Source of the DNA: Filimonas zeae
Lineage (GTDB): Bacteria > Bacteroidota > Bacteroidia > Chitinophagales > Chitinophagaceae
DNA length: 64,000 bases
Reading direction: 5' to 3'
NCBI RefSeq assembly: GCF_014641615.1
Contig: NZ_BMIB01000002.1
Location: forward strand, 806,001 to 870,000
Shown: positions 45,955 to 54,970 of the stretch, one piece after another
Layout: every line of letters begins with the position of its first letter
Numbering within the stretch: the first letter of the stretch is position 1
Translations under genes and position numbers: made by a program
The notes under the pieces: model-generated
The model's input: only the letters and a program-made list of their open reading frames with translations
Databases searched by the model: none
Told to the model about the DNA's origin: nothing

Positions 45955-48900
45955 TTAGAAGTTTACATTAATACCTGCCATAAAAGTTCTTGACTGCGGA
46001 TAACGGCCCAGATCAACCCCGTACTGGTTCATACCCACTTCGGGATCTAAACCTTTGTAACCGGTAAAGGTGAACAGGTTGTTAGCGGTAGCATATACAC
46101 GAACACTGTTTACATGCCATTTACGCATCAGCGGTGCAGGCAGTGTATAACCTACGGTTACGTTTTTAACACGCAGGTAAGAGCCGTTTTCCAGATACCA
46201 GGAAGAGGTGTTACCAAAGTTACCATTGGCATCGCTGGCAGAAATACGTGGAATGTTGCTGCCGCGGTTGGTTTCGGACCAGGCATTCAGCACATCCTTC
46301 AGCATATTATAATTCTGACCAATAGCAGCGTTGAGGGAAGTATACTTCATGGCATTGAATATTTTATTGCCCTGTACACCCTGTGCAAAAATGTTAATAT
46401 CAAAACCTTTGTAAGCCGCGTTAAAGCTAAAGCCATACGTAAATTTAGGAAACGCGCTGCCGTTGATACGACGGTCTTCATTGGTAATTTTACCATCACC
46501 GCTGGCATCAATAAACTTCAGATCGCCAGGTTTTGCATTCGGCTGAATCAGCTGCCCGTCTTTGTTTTTATAATTATTAATTTCTTCCTGTGTTTGGAAA
46601 ATGCCGGCGTAAGGAATAACGTTATAAGAATACAACGGACTACCTACCTGAATTAATACCGGATTTAACGTACCTCTTACAGAAGGAAAGCCACTGATTT
46701 GTGTGTTACCATCGGGTAAAGAAACCAGTTTATTACTTACCGTAGTAATGGTAGCACCTGCACCATAGGTAAAGTCTTTACCCACCTTGTCGTTATAACC
46801 AATACCCAGTTCAATACCCTTATCGCGGGAGTTACCACCATTTACCCACTTACCATCTGCACCGGAAGTAGCAAAAGGCGTAACCTGCATGAGCATTTTG
46901 TCGGTTTCCTTGATAAAATAATCGGCTGTAATAGTAAGCTTGTTGTTAAGCACGGCAATGTCTGCCCCAAAGTTGGTTTGTTTAGATTCTGACCAGCCCA
47001 GCACCGGGTTAGCTACCTGTGTAGCGGTAAAGCCGGTTTGCGTAGTGGGGTTTTGCCCCATATAAATCTGCATTTGCTGCAATGGCGGGCTTACTGCACT
47101 TCTGCCTAAGCTGCCCAGGTTACCAATAACACCATGGCTGGCACGCAGCTTCAGGTTGTTTAACCAGGTAACACCCTCCATAAAGCCTTCCCGCGTAACC
47201 ACCCAACCGGCAGATAAAGAATAATAGTTTCTGAACTTGTTGGTGGCTACCAGTGAGGTACCATCGCGACGCAGCAGGGCGCTTAACAGGTAACGTCCGT
47301 TATAATCGTAGTTAACACGGCCGATATAAGAAATAAGCACCTCGCGGCTATAACTGCTGGAAGGCTTGTTATTAGGATCTACCGTACCATTCTGCAGATA
47401 ACGGTAAATAGGATTTTCATCTTCAAAACCCGTAGTAACTACTCCGAAGCTGCGGTCTTTATCGCTTTTATACATATAACCGGCAGTAGCATTCAGGTTG
47501 TGTTTGCCCAATGCTTTGGTATAGTTTAACGTTTGTTCTGCCAGAATATGGGAACCGGTAGCAGCATTCTGATTAAGGGAGTTGCTGGTAGAAATACGAC
47601 CTATTTCGGGCACTCTGGTTTGAAACTCTTTGCCAAAAGTAAATGACTGGGTATAGGCAAAGTTAGAACGGAAGCTTAAACCACGCACCAGTGCCACTTC
47701 TGCATAAGGGTTAAGCACTACGGTTGTAAACGGCGTGCTGGCATCCAGCCTTTTCAGATATGCAACCGGATTGAGCACATCGCCATACGCACCGGCGTAT
47801 TGTGCAGGCAAACCGGCAAAGCTGCCATCAGCATTGTATACGGGCACATTGGTGGGATAGTAGATAGCTGCCAGAATAGCACCGGTATAACCGCTGGTGG
47901 TATTGGCACCATTGCCGTTGGTGGTAAAATAAGAAAAGTTCTCTCCTATTTTTAACCAGGGCTTTACCTGATGCTCCGAATTCAAACGCAGGGTATAACG
48001 CTGGTTGTAGGTATTCAGCAAAATACCTTCGTTTTTGCGGTAACCCAGGCCCAGGAAGTATTTAGACTTTTCGCTGCCACCATCCATGCTAAGGTTATAA
48101 TCTTGTATAGTACCGGAACGAAACACTTCATCTACCCAGTTGGTGCGGGTAATTTGTCCGTCGGGATATTTTTCTGCATTAAACGCATCCAGCCTGGGTT
48201 TACCTGCCACATCCGCCGCCAGGTTCATTACATCGGCAAACTCTTTGGCATTGGTAGCCTGCAGCTTGCGCCATGCAGCCTGTGTGCCATATTTGGCATC
48301 CAGCGAAACAGCCATTTCGCCCTTATGCCCTTTTTTGGTAGTTACCAGTATAACCCCGCCGGAAGCCTGTGCACCGTAGATAGCTGCAGAGGCATCTTTT
48401 AATACAGAAACAGATTCAATTTCGTTAGGGTTTAATACGGGTGTGCCGGGATAGATGCTACCATCTATTACATACAGCGGCGCCGCGCCGTTGATACCGC
48501 CCAGGCCACGGATGCTGATGGTAGGAGTGGCTGTAGGATCGCCCCCTTCGTTCTGCACCATTACACCGGGCGCTTTACCCTGCAGCACCTCGCTGAGGTT
48601 GTTGAAAGAGCGGGAGCCCATAGCATCCAGCTTAGCTTCGGCCACCGCACCGGTAACCTTACTTCTTTTCTGGGTACCATAGCCTACCACTACCACCACA
48701 CTGTCCAGGCTTTCTTTAGCCCTTTCCAGCTGCACAGCGGTAAAGGCGCCGGCTTTTACCAGTATTTCGCGGGTTTGGTACCCCACCAGTGAAATTACCA
48801 GGCGCACCTCCTGCCCTTCGGTTTCCAGCGAAAAGTTACCTTCTGCATCGGTTACCGTACCCTGCGAAGTGCCTTTAATATATACCGTGGCATTTTGTAA

Positions 48901-49359
48901 AGGCGTGTTACCATCTGCTACACGACCTTTCAGTACTTCTTTGCGGGCCTGCATTACATAGCTGGCCAGGTGTACATTACCGGGCATGGCAGCAGCACCA
49001 CCATCTTCTTTAGGAAATATAACTACAGTATTGGCATGTATTTCATAGGTTAACGCTGTTTGCGCCAGCACTTTGTTCAGCAGCTCTTCCAGCGTAATGT
49101 CTTTTTGTTCGCGGAGCGTGATTATCTGCTGCTTCATATCATCTGCGTTATACGCAAATTTCACTTTGGTACTGGCAGACAAATGTGTAAGTATGGCTTC
49201 CAGCGATTGCTTTCTGGCATTCACATGAACAGCTGTTTTCAGTACATTGGATGCCGGCTGCTGTGCATGCAAGGCATTGCTGAGGCAAAGGCCGGACAAT
49301 ACACCGGCTGTTAAAAGCACACGCCGTGCTTTTAATCCCGGGAAAAGAGAATAATTCAT
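45955..49359 (-). CDS. SusC/RagA-family TonB-linked outer membrane protein of locus 2
   Basis: 1134 residues. Signal peptide (about 1-32, ALHAQ), STN domain (about 45-110), carboxypeptidase-regulatory-like domain (about 140-215), TonB plug with SVVVVGYGTQKRSKVTGAVA (TonB-box region), APLYVIDGSIYPG and IYGAQASGGVILVTTKK, then the barrel ending MAGINVNF. Paired with the SusD downstream and with the FecR 22 bases upstream, which its STN domain should contact. Length and motifs are normal for the family. Confidence 0.95.
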   Translation of the reverse strand: MNYSLFPGLKARRVLLTAGVLSGLCLSNALHAQQPASNVLKTAVHVNARKQSLEAILTHLSASTKVKFAYNADDMKQQIITLREQKDITLEELLNKVLAQTALTYEIHANTVVIFPKEDGGAAAMPGNVHLASYVMQARKEVLKGRVADGNTPLQNATVYIKGTSQGTVTDAEGNFSLETEGQEVRLVISLVGYQTREILVKAGAFTAVQLERAKESLDSVVVVVGYGTQKRSKVTGAVAEAKLDAMGSRSFNNLSEVLQGKAPGVMVQNEGGDPTATPTISIRGLGGINGAAPLYVIDGSIYPGTPVLNPNEIESVSVLKDASAAIYGAQASGGVILVTTKKGHKGEMAVSLDAKYGTQAAWRKLQATNAKEFADVMNLAADVAGKPRLDAFNAEKYPDGQITRTNWVDEVFRSGTIQDYNLSMDGGSEKSKYFLGLGYRKNEGILLNTYNQRYTLRLNSEHQVKPWLKIGENFSYFTTNGNGANTTSGYTGAILAAIYYPTNVPVYNADGSFAGLPAQYAGAYGDVLNPVAYLKRLDASTPFTTVVLNPYAEVALVRGLSFRSNFAYTQSFTFGKEFQTRVPEIGRISTSNSLNQNAATGSHILAEQTLNYTKALGKHNLNATAGYMYKSDKDRSFGVVTTGFEDENPIYRYLQNGTVDPNNKPSSSYSREVLISYIGRVNYDYNGRYLLSALLRRDGTSLVATNKFRNYYSLSAGWVVTREGFMEGVTWLNNLKLRASHGVIGNLGSLGRSAVSPPLQQMQIYMGQNPTTQTGFTATQVANPVLGWSESKQTNFGADIAVLNNKLTITADYFIKETDKMLMQVTPFATSGADGKWVNGGNSRDKGIELGIGYNDKVGKDFTYGAGATITTVSNKLVSLPDGNTQISGFPSVRGTLNPVLIQVGSPLYSYNVIPYAGIFQTQEEINNYKNKDGQLIQPNAKPGDLKFIDASGDGKITNEDRRINGSAFPKFTYGFSFNAAYKGFDINIFAQGVQGNKIFNAMKYTSLNAAIGQNYNMLKDVLNAWSETNRGSNIPRISASDANGNFGNTSSWYLENGSYLRVKNVTVGYTLPAPLMRKWHVNSVRVYATANNLFTFTGYKGLDPEVGMNQYGVDLGRYPQSRTFMAGINVNF

Positions 49360-49381
49360 ATGATGGTTATTGGTTGAGTGC

Positions 49382-50314
49382 TTAGTCTATAGTAACCTCG
49401 TTATTGTGTAACGAAAAATGTGCATGCTGCCCGGAACTAACCAGATTGATAATACGCAAAGCCTCTGGCAACGTGATTCCTTTTTTAAACGACAGATAAT
49501 AATTTCCTGTATATTTCTTACTGCTGTTGTTTACCGTAACATTAAAGTGAGTATGCAACCAGCTGGCCACTTCCATTACCGAAGCGCGCTGTAACACAGT
49601 TTCGCCCTGTACCCAGCCATTTACCTCTGCCGGCTGAATGGCGTCTTCCACATGGGTACTTACGCCGGGTACATACTTTACGCGCCAGCCTGGCGTTAAT
49701 ATGGCCATAGTATCTTTACCGGTACTTACTGCTACCCTGCCCGTGAGTACGGATACCTTTATGCCATTGTTATAATAATCTTTTGTTACAGAAAACGAAG
49801 TACCTTTTACAGTAGTAGTTACCTCGCCCGACTGAATTAAAAAAGGATGCGCGGTATCTTTTTTCACCTCAAAAAAAGCCTCGCCCTGATGCAACTGAAC
49901 ATACCGGTGCTGTGTAAACCCGTTATTGTAGGCTATTGCGGAATGCTTATTCAGCCACACCACACTATTATCGGGCAATACCATCCGCACCACTTCGTTA
50001 TCCGCCGCTACTTTTATTAAACGCGGATGCTGAAACCACCACCACGCCACCGCCGCTGCCGTTATTACGGCCGCAGCTGCCATTGCCTGGCGCATGCGTA
50101 TAAGCAATACGTTACCACCCCGGCGGTTGCCACGTTTAAGCACCGATGTCAGCAGCTTGCTTTTTACCTGCTGCTTTTCTTCAGCAGCAAACGCATAGTC
50201 TCCCCCACGTTCGGCCAGCACATCCAGCCATTGCTGTAAGGCTACTGTTTCTTCTCCGGTACAGATTCCCTGTTCGTACTTATGTAAGAGGTTCTGTATA
50301 TGCTCCTTGTTCAA
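49382..50314 (-). CDS. FecR-type anti-sigma factor of SusCD locus 2
   Basis: 310 residues from a TTG at 50314. Cytoplasmic N-terminus with CTGEETVALQQWLD, one membrane helix (about 74-94), periplasmic FecR domain (LPDNSVVWLNKHSAIAYNNGF) and a C-terminal DUF4974 domain (QRASVMEVASWLHTHFNVTV). It lies 45 bases downstream of its sigma factor. The TTG is chosen because the family usually begins shortly before this region and no ATG is in frame nearby. Confidence 0.92.
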   Translation of the reverse strand: MNKEHIQNLLHKYEQGICTGEETVALQQWLDVLAERGGDYAFAAEEKQQVKSKLLTSVLKRGNRRGGNVLLIRMRQAMAAAAVITAAAVAWWWFQHPRLIKVAADNEVVRMVLPDNSVVWLNKHSAIAYNNGFTQHRYVQLHQGEAFFEVKKDTAHPFLIQSGEVTTTVKGTSFSVTKDYYNNGIKVSVLTGRVAVSTGKDTMAILTPGWRVKYVPGVSTHVEDAIQPAEVNGWVQGETVLQRASVMEVASWLHTHFNVTVNNSSKKYTGNYYLSFKKGITLPEALRIINLVSSGQHAHFSLHNNEVTID

Positions 50315-50359
50315 TAAAACCCTTTTGTAATAAGACAGGATAAAAAGAGCGGGTAACTA

Positions 50360-50902
50360 TTAAGGAAGCAGGCTTAATATTAAGTTAACAATGGCCTTTT
50401 TACGGGCCGTGTTTAACTGGTTGCGGATGGTTTGGGCAGAATTACCGGTGGCCTGTGCAATTTCGGCCACGCTGATGCCATGAATAAAATGCATTTCGTA
50501 CACCTGCTTCATTTTATCGGGCAATACAGCAACCGCCTGTTGCAGTTGCTCCTCGGCTTCTTTACGGTCTATAATGGCAGAAGCGGTAGCCACAGCCTGC
50601 AGCTCTACCGCCGCTTCAATATCCACCACCGTCATTTTACGGGCCGTAAAATAATTGAGTATTCTGTTTTTAAGTGCTGTAAAAAGATAGGCGCGTACAG
50701 ACTGTACCTCAGGCAACTGTTCTCTTTTACACCAAAGGTGAATAAACAGCTCCTGCACTATTTCCTCCGCTGCAACGGTGCTGCCGGTGGTTTTATAAGC
50801 ATATTGAAATAAAGGTTCCCACCAGGTTTCAAACAAGGCGGTAAAAGCCTTCTGGTTGCCCTGCATTACCTTCAGCCATTGTATTTGGTCTGTGGTTTTC
50901 AA
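50360..50902 (-). CDS. ECF sigma factor of SusCD locus 2
   Basis: 180 residues from a TTG at 50902; the next Met is at residue 13. Region 2 (FTALFETWWEPLFQYAYKTT, AAEEIVQELFIHLWCKRE) and region 4 (AVLPDKMKQVYEMHFIHG, SVAEIAQATGNSAQTIRN) are intact. It starts the sigma/FecR/SusC/SusD/phosphatase run and is divergent from the sigma-like gene at 51020, with a 117-base shared upstream region. Confidence 0.92.
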   Translation of the reverse strand: MKTTDQIQWLKVMQGNQKAFTALFETWWEPLFQYAYKTTGSTVAAEEIVQELFIHLWCKREQLPEVQSVRAYLFTALKNRILNYFTARKMTVVDIEAAVELQAVATASAIIDRKEAEEQLQQAVAVLPDKMKQVYEMHFIHGISVAEIAQATGNSAQTIRNQLNTARKKAIVNLILSLLP

Positions 50903-50992
50903 AGTACACGTACGTTTTGAGCATGCAAATTAGCACGAACCAACCATGGCTAAGTATTAACAAATTATTACACGCACCTGAACAAAGAAGAG

Positions 50993-51000
50993 TAACTTTG
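50993..51000 (+). promoter_or_regulatory. Candidate -7 box for the sigma-like gene
   Basis: TAACTTTG is an exact match to the Bacteroidota TAnnTTTG element, 19 bases before the ATG at 51020. No -33 TTG is seen at the usual distance, so this rests on the -7 box alone. Confidence 0.35.
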
Positions 51001-51019
51001 GGTTAAGCTATCATATAAC

Positions 51020-51589
51020 ATGTATACCCATTTATCATACGACGAAACGGAACTGCTTCAACTGTCTTCCCAGGGAGAAGAACAGGCGTTTATCCGGTTA
51101 CTACAGATGCATAAACACAAGGTATACAGCTTTCTGGCTACCCTTACCGGTTTTGAGCCCCTTACTGAAAAACTGATGCGCCAGCTGATACTGCAATTGT
51201 GGCAGCAACGGGAAAACCTGGTACAGGTAGCAGATTTTGACCAGCATTTGTTTGAAACCATTTGCACCATTATACTACCGGGACTGAAAAAACCGCATGA
51301 CAAAAGCAGCGCCATAGAAAAAGAACAAATGGAGCGCCTGGTACAAAAACGCTTTGCCGATACCGACGCCCCGGAAGAGAAAGACCAGTTACAGCAATTT
51401 ATACATACTACGGGACACGCTACCGCTATGCACACCATACTGGCCCCGGTATGGAGCCAGTACACAGCCACCTTGTTTATAGCCGAACCATTGTGGAAAA
51501 CCCTGATAGCCGAAATACCGGATGAGGAAAACCCACTGGCCCGCAAAAGCGGCGGCAAAGGCCTTTTTGGCTGGCTGGGCCGGCGTTAA
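51020..51589 (+). CDS. Sigma-region-2-like protein without region 4
   Basis: 189 residues, cytosolic. The first 85 residues follow the plan of an ECF sigma region 2 (DETELLQLSSQGEEQAFIRLL, VYSFLATLTG, LMRQLILQLWQQRENLVQVADFDQHLFETI), keeping the LWxxRE.L hallmark, but the usual AEEIVQDVF segment is altered. The remaining 100 residues show no helix-turn-helix of region 4 and end with a Gly/Lys-rich tail (KSGGKGLFGWLGRR). It may be a degenerate sigma factor recruited for protein-protein contacts, or a diverged regulator. It is followed 52 bases later by the DUF937 gene on the same strand. Confidence 0.7.
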   Translation: MYTHLSYDETELLQLSSQGEEQAFIRLLQMHKHKVYSFLATLTGFEPLTEKLMRQLILQLWQQRENLVQVADFDQHLFETICTIILPGLKKPHDKSSAIEKEQMERLVQKRFADTDAPEEKDQLQQFIHTTGHATAMHTILAPVWSQYTATLFIAEPLWKTLIAEIPDEENPLARKSGGKGLFGWLGRR

Positions 51590-51600
51590 ACTTTTTTTTC

Positions 51601-51643
51601 ATCGCTATGTTATTGTTTCTGAGTGATTAAAATCAGAAGCGAT
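51601..51643 (+). promoter_or_regulatory. Possible leader hairpin covering the DUF937 start codon
   Basis: ATCGCT at 51601-51606 and TTCTGA at 51617-51622 are complementary to the contiguous TCAGAAGCGAT at 51633-51643, whose last two bases are the A and T of the start codon ATG (51642). A folded leader would hide the start. No ligand or regulator is implied by the sequence. Confidence 0.3.
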
Positions 51644-52457
51644 GGTATTTACCTTGCTGGAAACAGCCAATAAGCATTTTAACAACGATTTTATTATACA
51701 ACAGGCCCGGTTGCTGGATGAAACTGAAACAGGGATTGGCAAAGCTTTGTACGCCGCCATACCCACTATTTTATCGGGAATGATTACCCAGGTAACCGGC
51801 GGCGCACAGTTATTAACCCGGCAACTGCTGGATAATTCGGCCGCGCCTGGCGGGGAAAGTTTACTGGACCGCCTGTTTAACAAGCAGTTAGGAGATGTAA
51901 CCCGGGCAGTAATACATCTTTCGGGCATCAAAAGTACTTCTGCTTACTTTATACTGTGTGCGGCAGCGCCCGCTGTTTTTGTTACTGTACGGGAGCATGC
52001 AGTGGCCCGGCAGCTGAATGCCGCACAGCTGGTGTACTTGCTGCACAGCCTTACAACGGAACTAACGCCTACCCTGCCGGCAGATATGCCTGTAGTAACC
52101 GCTGTGGCGGATGCAGTACCGGAAACACCGGTAATAACACCAGTTGCTCCTAAATTAACAACATATGTACCTACGCCACCCGCTGAACAGGCGCCAGTGG
52201 CAATACCACCACCAATAGTAACAGCGCCGGAGCCACCTGTATCTAAACCACAGGTAGTGGACGAACCGGAGCCGGAGCCTACGGAAGCAGAAACGCAGTT
52301 ACCCGATGAACCGGAAGAACCGGAAGAATATGCAGAGGACGAGGCAGAGGTTACCAGCCGCCGCAAACGCAGGCGCTGGATTACCCTTACGGCGGTAACC
52401 GCAGGCGCATTGCTGGCCTGGTATCTTTTTAAAGGCAACTGTAATACGCCGCATTGA
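51642..52457 (+). CDS. DUF937 protein with proline-rich stalk and C-terminal membrane anchor
   Basis: 271 residues. The N-terminal part (about 1-120) is the helical DUF937 domain (LLDETETGIGKALYAAIPTI, LLDRLFNKQL). A Pro/Glu/Val-rich low-complexity stalk follows (about 145-235), then a basic patch RRKRRR and one membrane helix (about 247-263) with a short tail. Homologues often end in an OmpA peptidoglycan-binding domain after the helix; here that domain is missing, and the protein stops 8 residues after the helix. With the anchor at the end, the DUF937 part probably faces the cytoplasm. Function unknown. Confidence 0.8.
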   Translation: MVFTLLETANKHFNNDFIIQQARLLDETETGIGKALYAAIPTILSGMITQVTGGAQLLTRQLLDNSAAPGGESLLDRLFNKQLGDVTRAVIHLSGIKSTSAYFILCAAAPAVFVTVREHAVARQLNAAQLVYLLHSLTTELTPTLPADMPVVTAVADAVPETPVITPVAPKLTTYVPTPPAEQAPVAIPPPIVTAPEPPVSKPQVVDEPEPEPTEAETQLPDEPEEPEEYAEDEAEVTSRRKRRRWITLTAVTAGALLAWYLFKGNCNTPH

Positions 52458-52527
52458 AGTCAAAAATCAAAAGTAAAAAGTAAAAATTCAAAACTCCCAA
52501 CTTCAAATTCCCTACTCCCAACTTACA
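52458..52527. repeat. A-rich simple sequence with an 11-bp direct repeat
   Basis: The gap between two convergent genes is made of AAAAGT/AAAATC-type runs followed by two copies of ACTCCCAACTT at 52493-52503 and 52514-52524; the second copy includes part of the phospholipase stop codon. No hairpin terminator is visible. Confidence 0.6.
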
Positions 52528-54895
52528 CCTCTCCTCCCATCAGCGGATCGCTGTAGCTGTGTGCACCGGTTTCTAACCGACCTGCATAGTGCTTTCCGAA
52601 AGCAGGGTGCCCGGGTATGCTGATATGGAAATCATACCATCCGTGGCTGGTTTTGCAGTTCCATTGCACCGTACGCTTACTATGCGGGGGCAGTTGCACC
52701 TGCTGCTGCTGTTTATGATAAGAGCGCCCCTGCAACTGTACAATAATACTTTCATTGCCGGTATTGTGTAACTGCACCTGCAAATGATAGCCTGGTGCTT
52801 TATAGCGGGATGTTACCTGTAGCAACGGATCGGCCGCGCTTCCTTTTATTTCCCGGTAAAAGCCATTGGGGCCGTATACCCGCAAGTGGTATACTCCATT
52901 TTCAAAATGTGCCAGCGGCCAGTGATCTGTAACCATATCGCCCGCACGTACTGCATAGTTCCAGCTTCTGGCCTGCTCCCATGCTGCCGGTGACTGATGG
53001 TTGCCGGAGGCTGCGCGGTATTTACCCGGTGCATATACCGTAAAAGGCGCGCCTGCTGCTGTTTTACCAAACAGTTCGTCTGCTGCTGTAAAGCTTAGTG
53101 TAACCTGTTTATGGTTGTTATCCAATCCCCCATCTGCATACAACTCGTATGGCAGGGCGCAGGAAGGGCGTATCCCTTTTTCCTGTGGTGATACAAAAGC
53201 GGCGGGATTTTTTTCATAACCACCAGGCAGGGGTTTAAACTGTGCGCGGTGTATGGCTTCTATAAAAGCAGTTTTGTTTACCGGCTGTGGCGGCGCAATG
53301 ACCTCGCCATTCCAGGGGCGGAATACAGAAGACAGGTTGCCACACACAGCACGCCGCCATGCGCTGATATTGGTTTCTGTTACCTGTTTTTTTAGTTTAT
53401 GGCTGGCAAACTGCTCAAGCAGCTGCAGGCAGGAAGTATGATCAAACACCTGACTGTTTACCCAGCCACCGCGGCTCCACGGAGAAGCGATGACCAACGG
53501 TACGCGGAAGCCCAGCCCGATAGGGCTTTCGCGCTCAAAAGCGGTGGGAAAACCGTTGCGGTCACGCGCCTGTTGGGCAGTTACATATTCAACCGAAGCA
53601 TCAATGCCCTTACTTACTTTTCCGGTATCGGTACGGTGCGGATGGGGTGCTACAAAGGGAGGCTGATGATCGAAGTAACCATCATTTTCATCATAGGTAA
53701 CAATAAACACTGTTTTCTTCCATACCTCCGGGTTTTGGGTAAGAATATCCATTACCTCCGATACATACCAGGCCCCGTACCAGGGCGCGCTGGGATGATC
53801 GGAAAAACGTTGCGGTGCCACCAGCCAGGATACAGGCGGCAACTCTCCTGCCTGTACATCTTTGCGAAACTGGTGCAGAATATCACCGGCAGGCACTTTC
53901 AGCCCGCGTTTTTCGCCACCATCATCATAAGTAAGGTTGCTGAGGGTATGATAATCCGCATCGCCCGCGTTGGTAGTAAAAGCGCGGCGGTGAATCTGTT
54001 TTGCTATTCCGGGCAGGGCCTCCCACTCCGCTGCCAGTTGCTGCGCCTTATCCGGAGCCTGTTTTTGCCGGTATGCACCATGCAGAAACGGGTGGTACTG
54101 TGCAAAAAACTCCAGCGGGTTATCGGTATAGTTGGCCAGCCAATCATCTTTTTCGCCAGGCAGGCCGGTTACACTTAATTCGTTCTGATATACTTTCCAG
54201 TCAAGTCCATGCTGCTGCAGTAACTCGGGAAACGTGCGCCAGTTAAGCGAGCCAAAGCCTGCATCATCGTTCCATACGCAGGCCCGGGAGTTTTCTTCCG
54301 CCTTTTCGCGTATGGTGCCGCTCCATAAATACAGGCGGTTGGGGGTGGTACCCGTTAAGGAAGAACAGAAATGCTGATCGCACACCGTAAAGGCATCTGC
54401 CAGGGCGTAGTAGAAAGGCAGGTCTTCCCGGGTATGGTAGCCCAGGGTTAAAGGCATACGGCTATATCTTCTGGTGCCGGAGCGTTTGGCTTCCAGCCAT
54501 CCATCATACTTACCATCGTTACGGGCATTTACCTGGTTATCCCAGGAATGCGGTAAAGACTGCATCCAGGTGGCTTTGGTATCGTACATATGTAAACGGA
54601 AGGGGGCATAGGTATCGCCATCAGCATTGGTTTGCAACCATACCGGCTTTTGGTTGGGCAGCTGAATAGCCCGCGGATCGCTATAACCCCGCACACCCTG
54701 CAGGGTACCATAACAGTGATCGAACGAGCGGTTTTCCTGCATCAGAATAACAATATGTTCTGCATCCAGCCAGGTACTTCCCTTTTCCGGCTCAATAGCC
54801 AGTGCTTTTTGTATAGATGCCGGTAACAACTGTGCCAGTGCAGCCGCACCGGATAATAAAGCCGCTTTTTTTAAAAACTCCCTTCTGTTATCCAT
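52523..54895 (-). CDS. Phosphocholine-specific phospholipase C family protein (Tat-exported)
   Basis: About 790 residues from the ATG at 54895. The N-terminus is a twin-arginine signal (NRREFLKKAALLSG). The phosphoesterase domain follows with HIVILMQENRSFDHCYG (nucleophile and metal region), TPNRLYLWSG, DHPSAPWYGAWY, FIVTYDENDGYFDH and IGLGFRVPLVIASPWSRGG, then two C-terminal beta domains of the bacterial PLC type (about 600-790). This matches the PlcH/PlcN group that cleaves phosphatidylcholine or sphingomyelin to release phosphocholine; which headgroup is preferred here is not visible. Together with the GDPD-phosphatase it points to phosphate scavenging from lipids. Confidence 0.9.
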   Translation of the reverse strand: MDNRREFLKKAALLSGAAALAQLLPASIQKALAIEPEKGSTWLDAEHIVILMQENRSFDHCYGTLQGVRGYSDPRAIQLPNQKPVWLQTNADGDTYAPFRLHMYDTKATWMQSLPHSWDNQVNARNDGKYDGWLEAKRSGTRRYSRMPLTLGYHTREDLPFYYALADAFTVCDQHFCSSLTGTTPNRLYLWSGTIREKAEENSRACVWNDDAGFGSLNWRTFPELLQQHGLDWKVYQNELSVTGLPGEKDDWLANYTDNPLEFFAQYHPFLHGAYRQKQAPDKAQQLAAEWEALPGIAKQIHRRAFTTNAGDADYHTLSNLTYDDGGEKRGLKVPAGDILHQFRKDVQAGELPPVSWLVAPQRFSDHPSAPWYGAWYVSEVMDILTQNPEVWKKTVFIVTYDENDGYFDHQPPFVAPHPHRTDTGKVSKGIDASVEYVTAQQARDRNGFPTAFERESPIGLGFRVPLVIASPWSRGGWVNSQVFDHTSCLQLLEQFASHKLKKQVTETNISAWRRAVCGNLSSVFRPWNGEVIAPPQPVNKTAFIEAIHRAQFKPLPGGYEKNPAAFVSPQEKGIRPSCALPYELYADGGLDNNHKQVTLSFTAADELFGKTAAGAPFTVYAPGKYRAASGNHQSPAAWEQARSWNYAVRAGDMVTDHWPLAHFENGVYHLRVYGPNGFYREIKGSAADPLLQVTSRYKAPGYHLQVQLHNTGNESIIVQLQGRSYHKQQQQVQLPPHSKRTVQWNCKTSHGWYDFHISIPGHPAFGKHYAGRLETGAHSYSDPLMGGEV

Positions 54896-54970
54896 ATACA
54901 ATAAAAATAGGGAAAGCAGCCCTATTACCTGCTGCCTGTATGTTACGTTAACATTATTGCGGCGTATATA

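Noticed and set aside
52458..52527. A short CRISPR-like or mobile repeat
   Set aside because: Only two 11-bp copies with an A-rich flank; no spacers of regular length and no terminal inverted repeats.
54916..54935. Terminator after the histidine kinase gene
   Set aside because: Stem is only five base pairs (GCAGC/GCTGC) with an interrupted T-rich tail; too weak to list as a feature.
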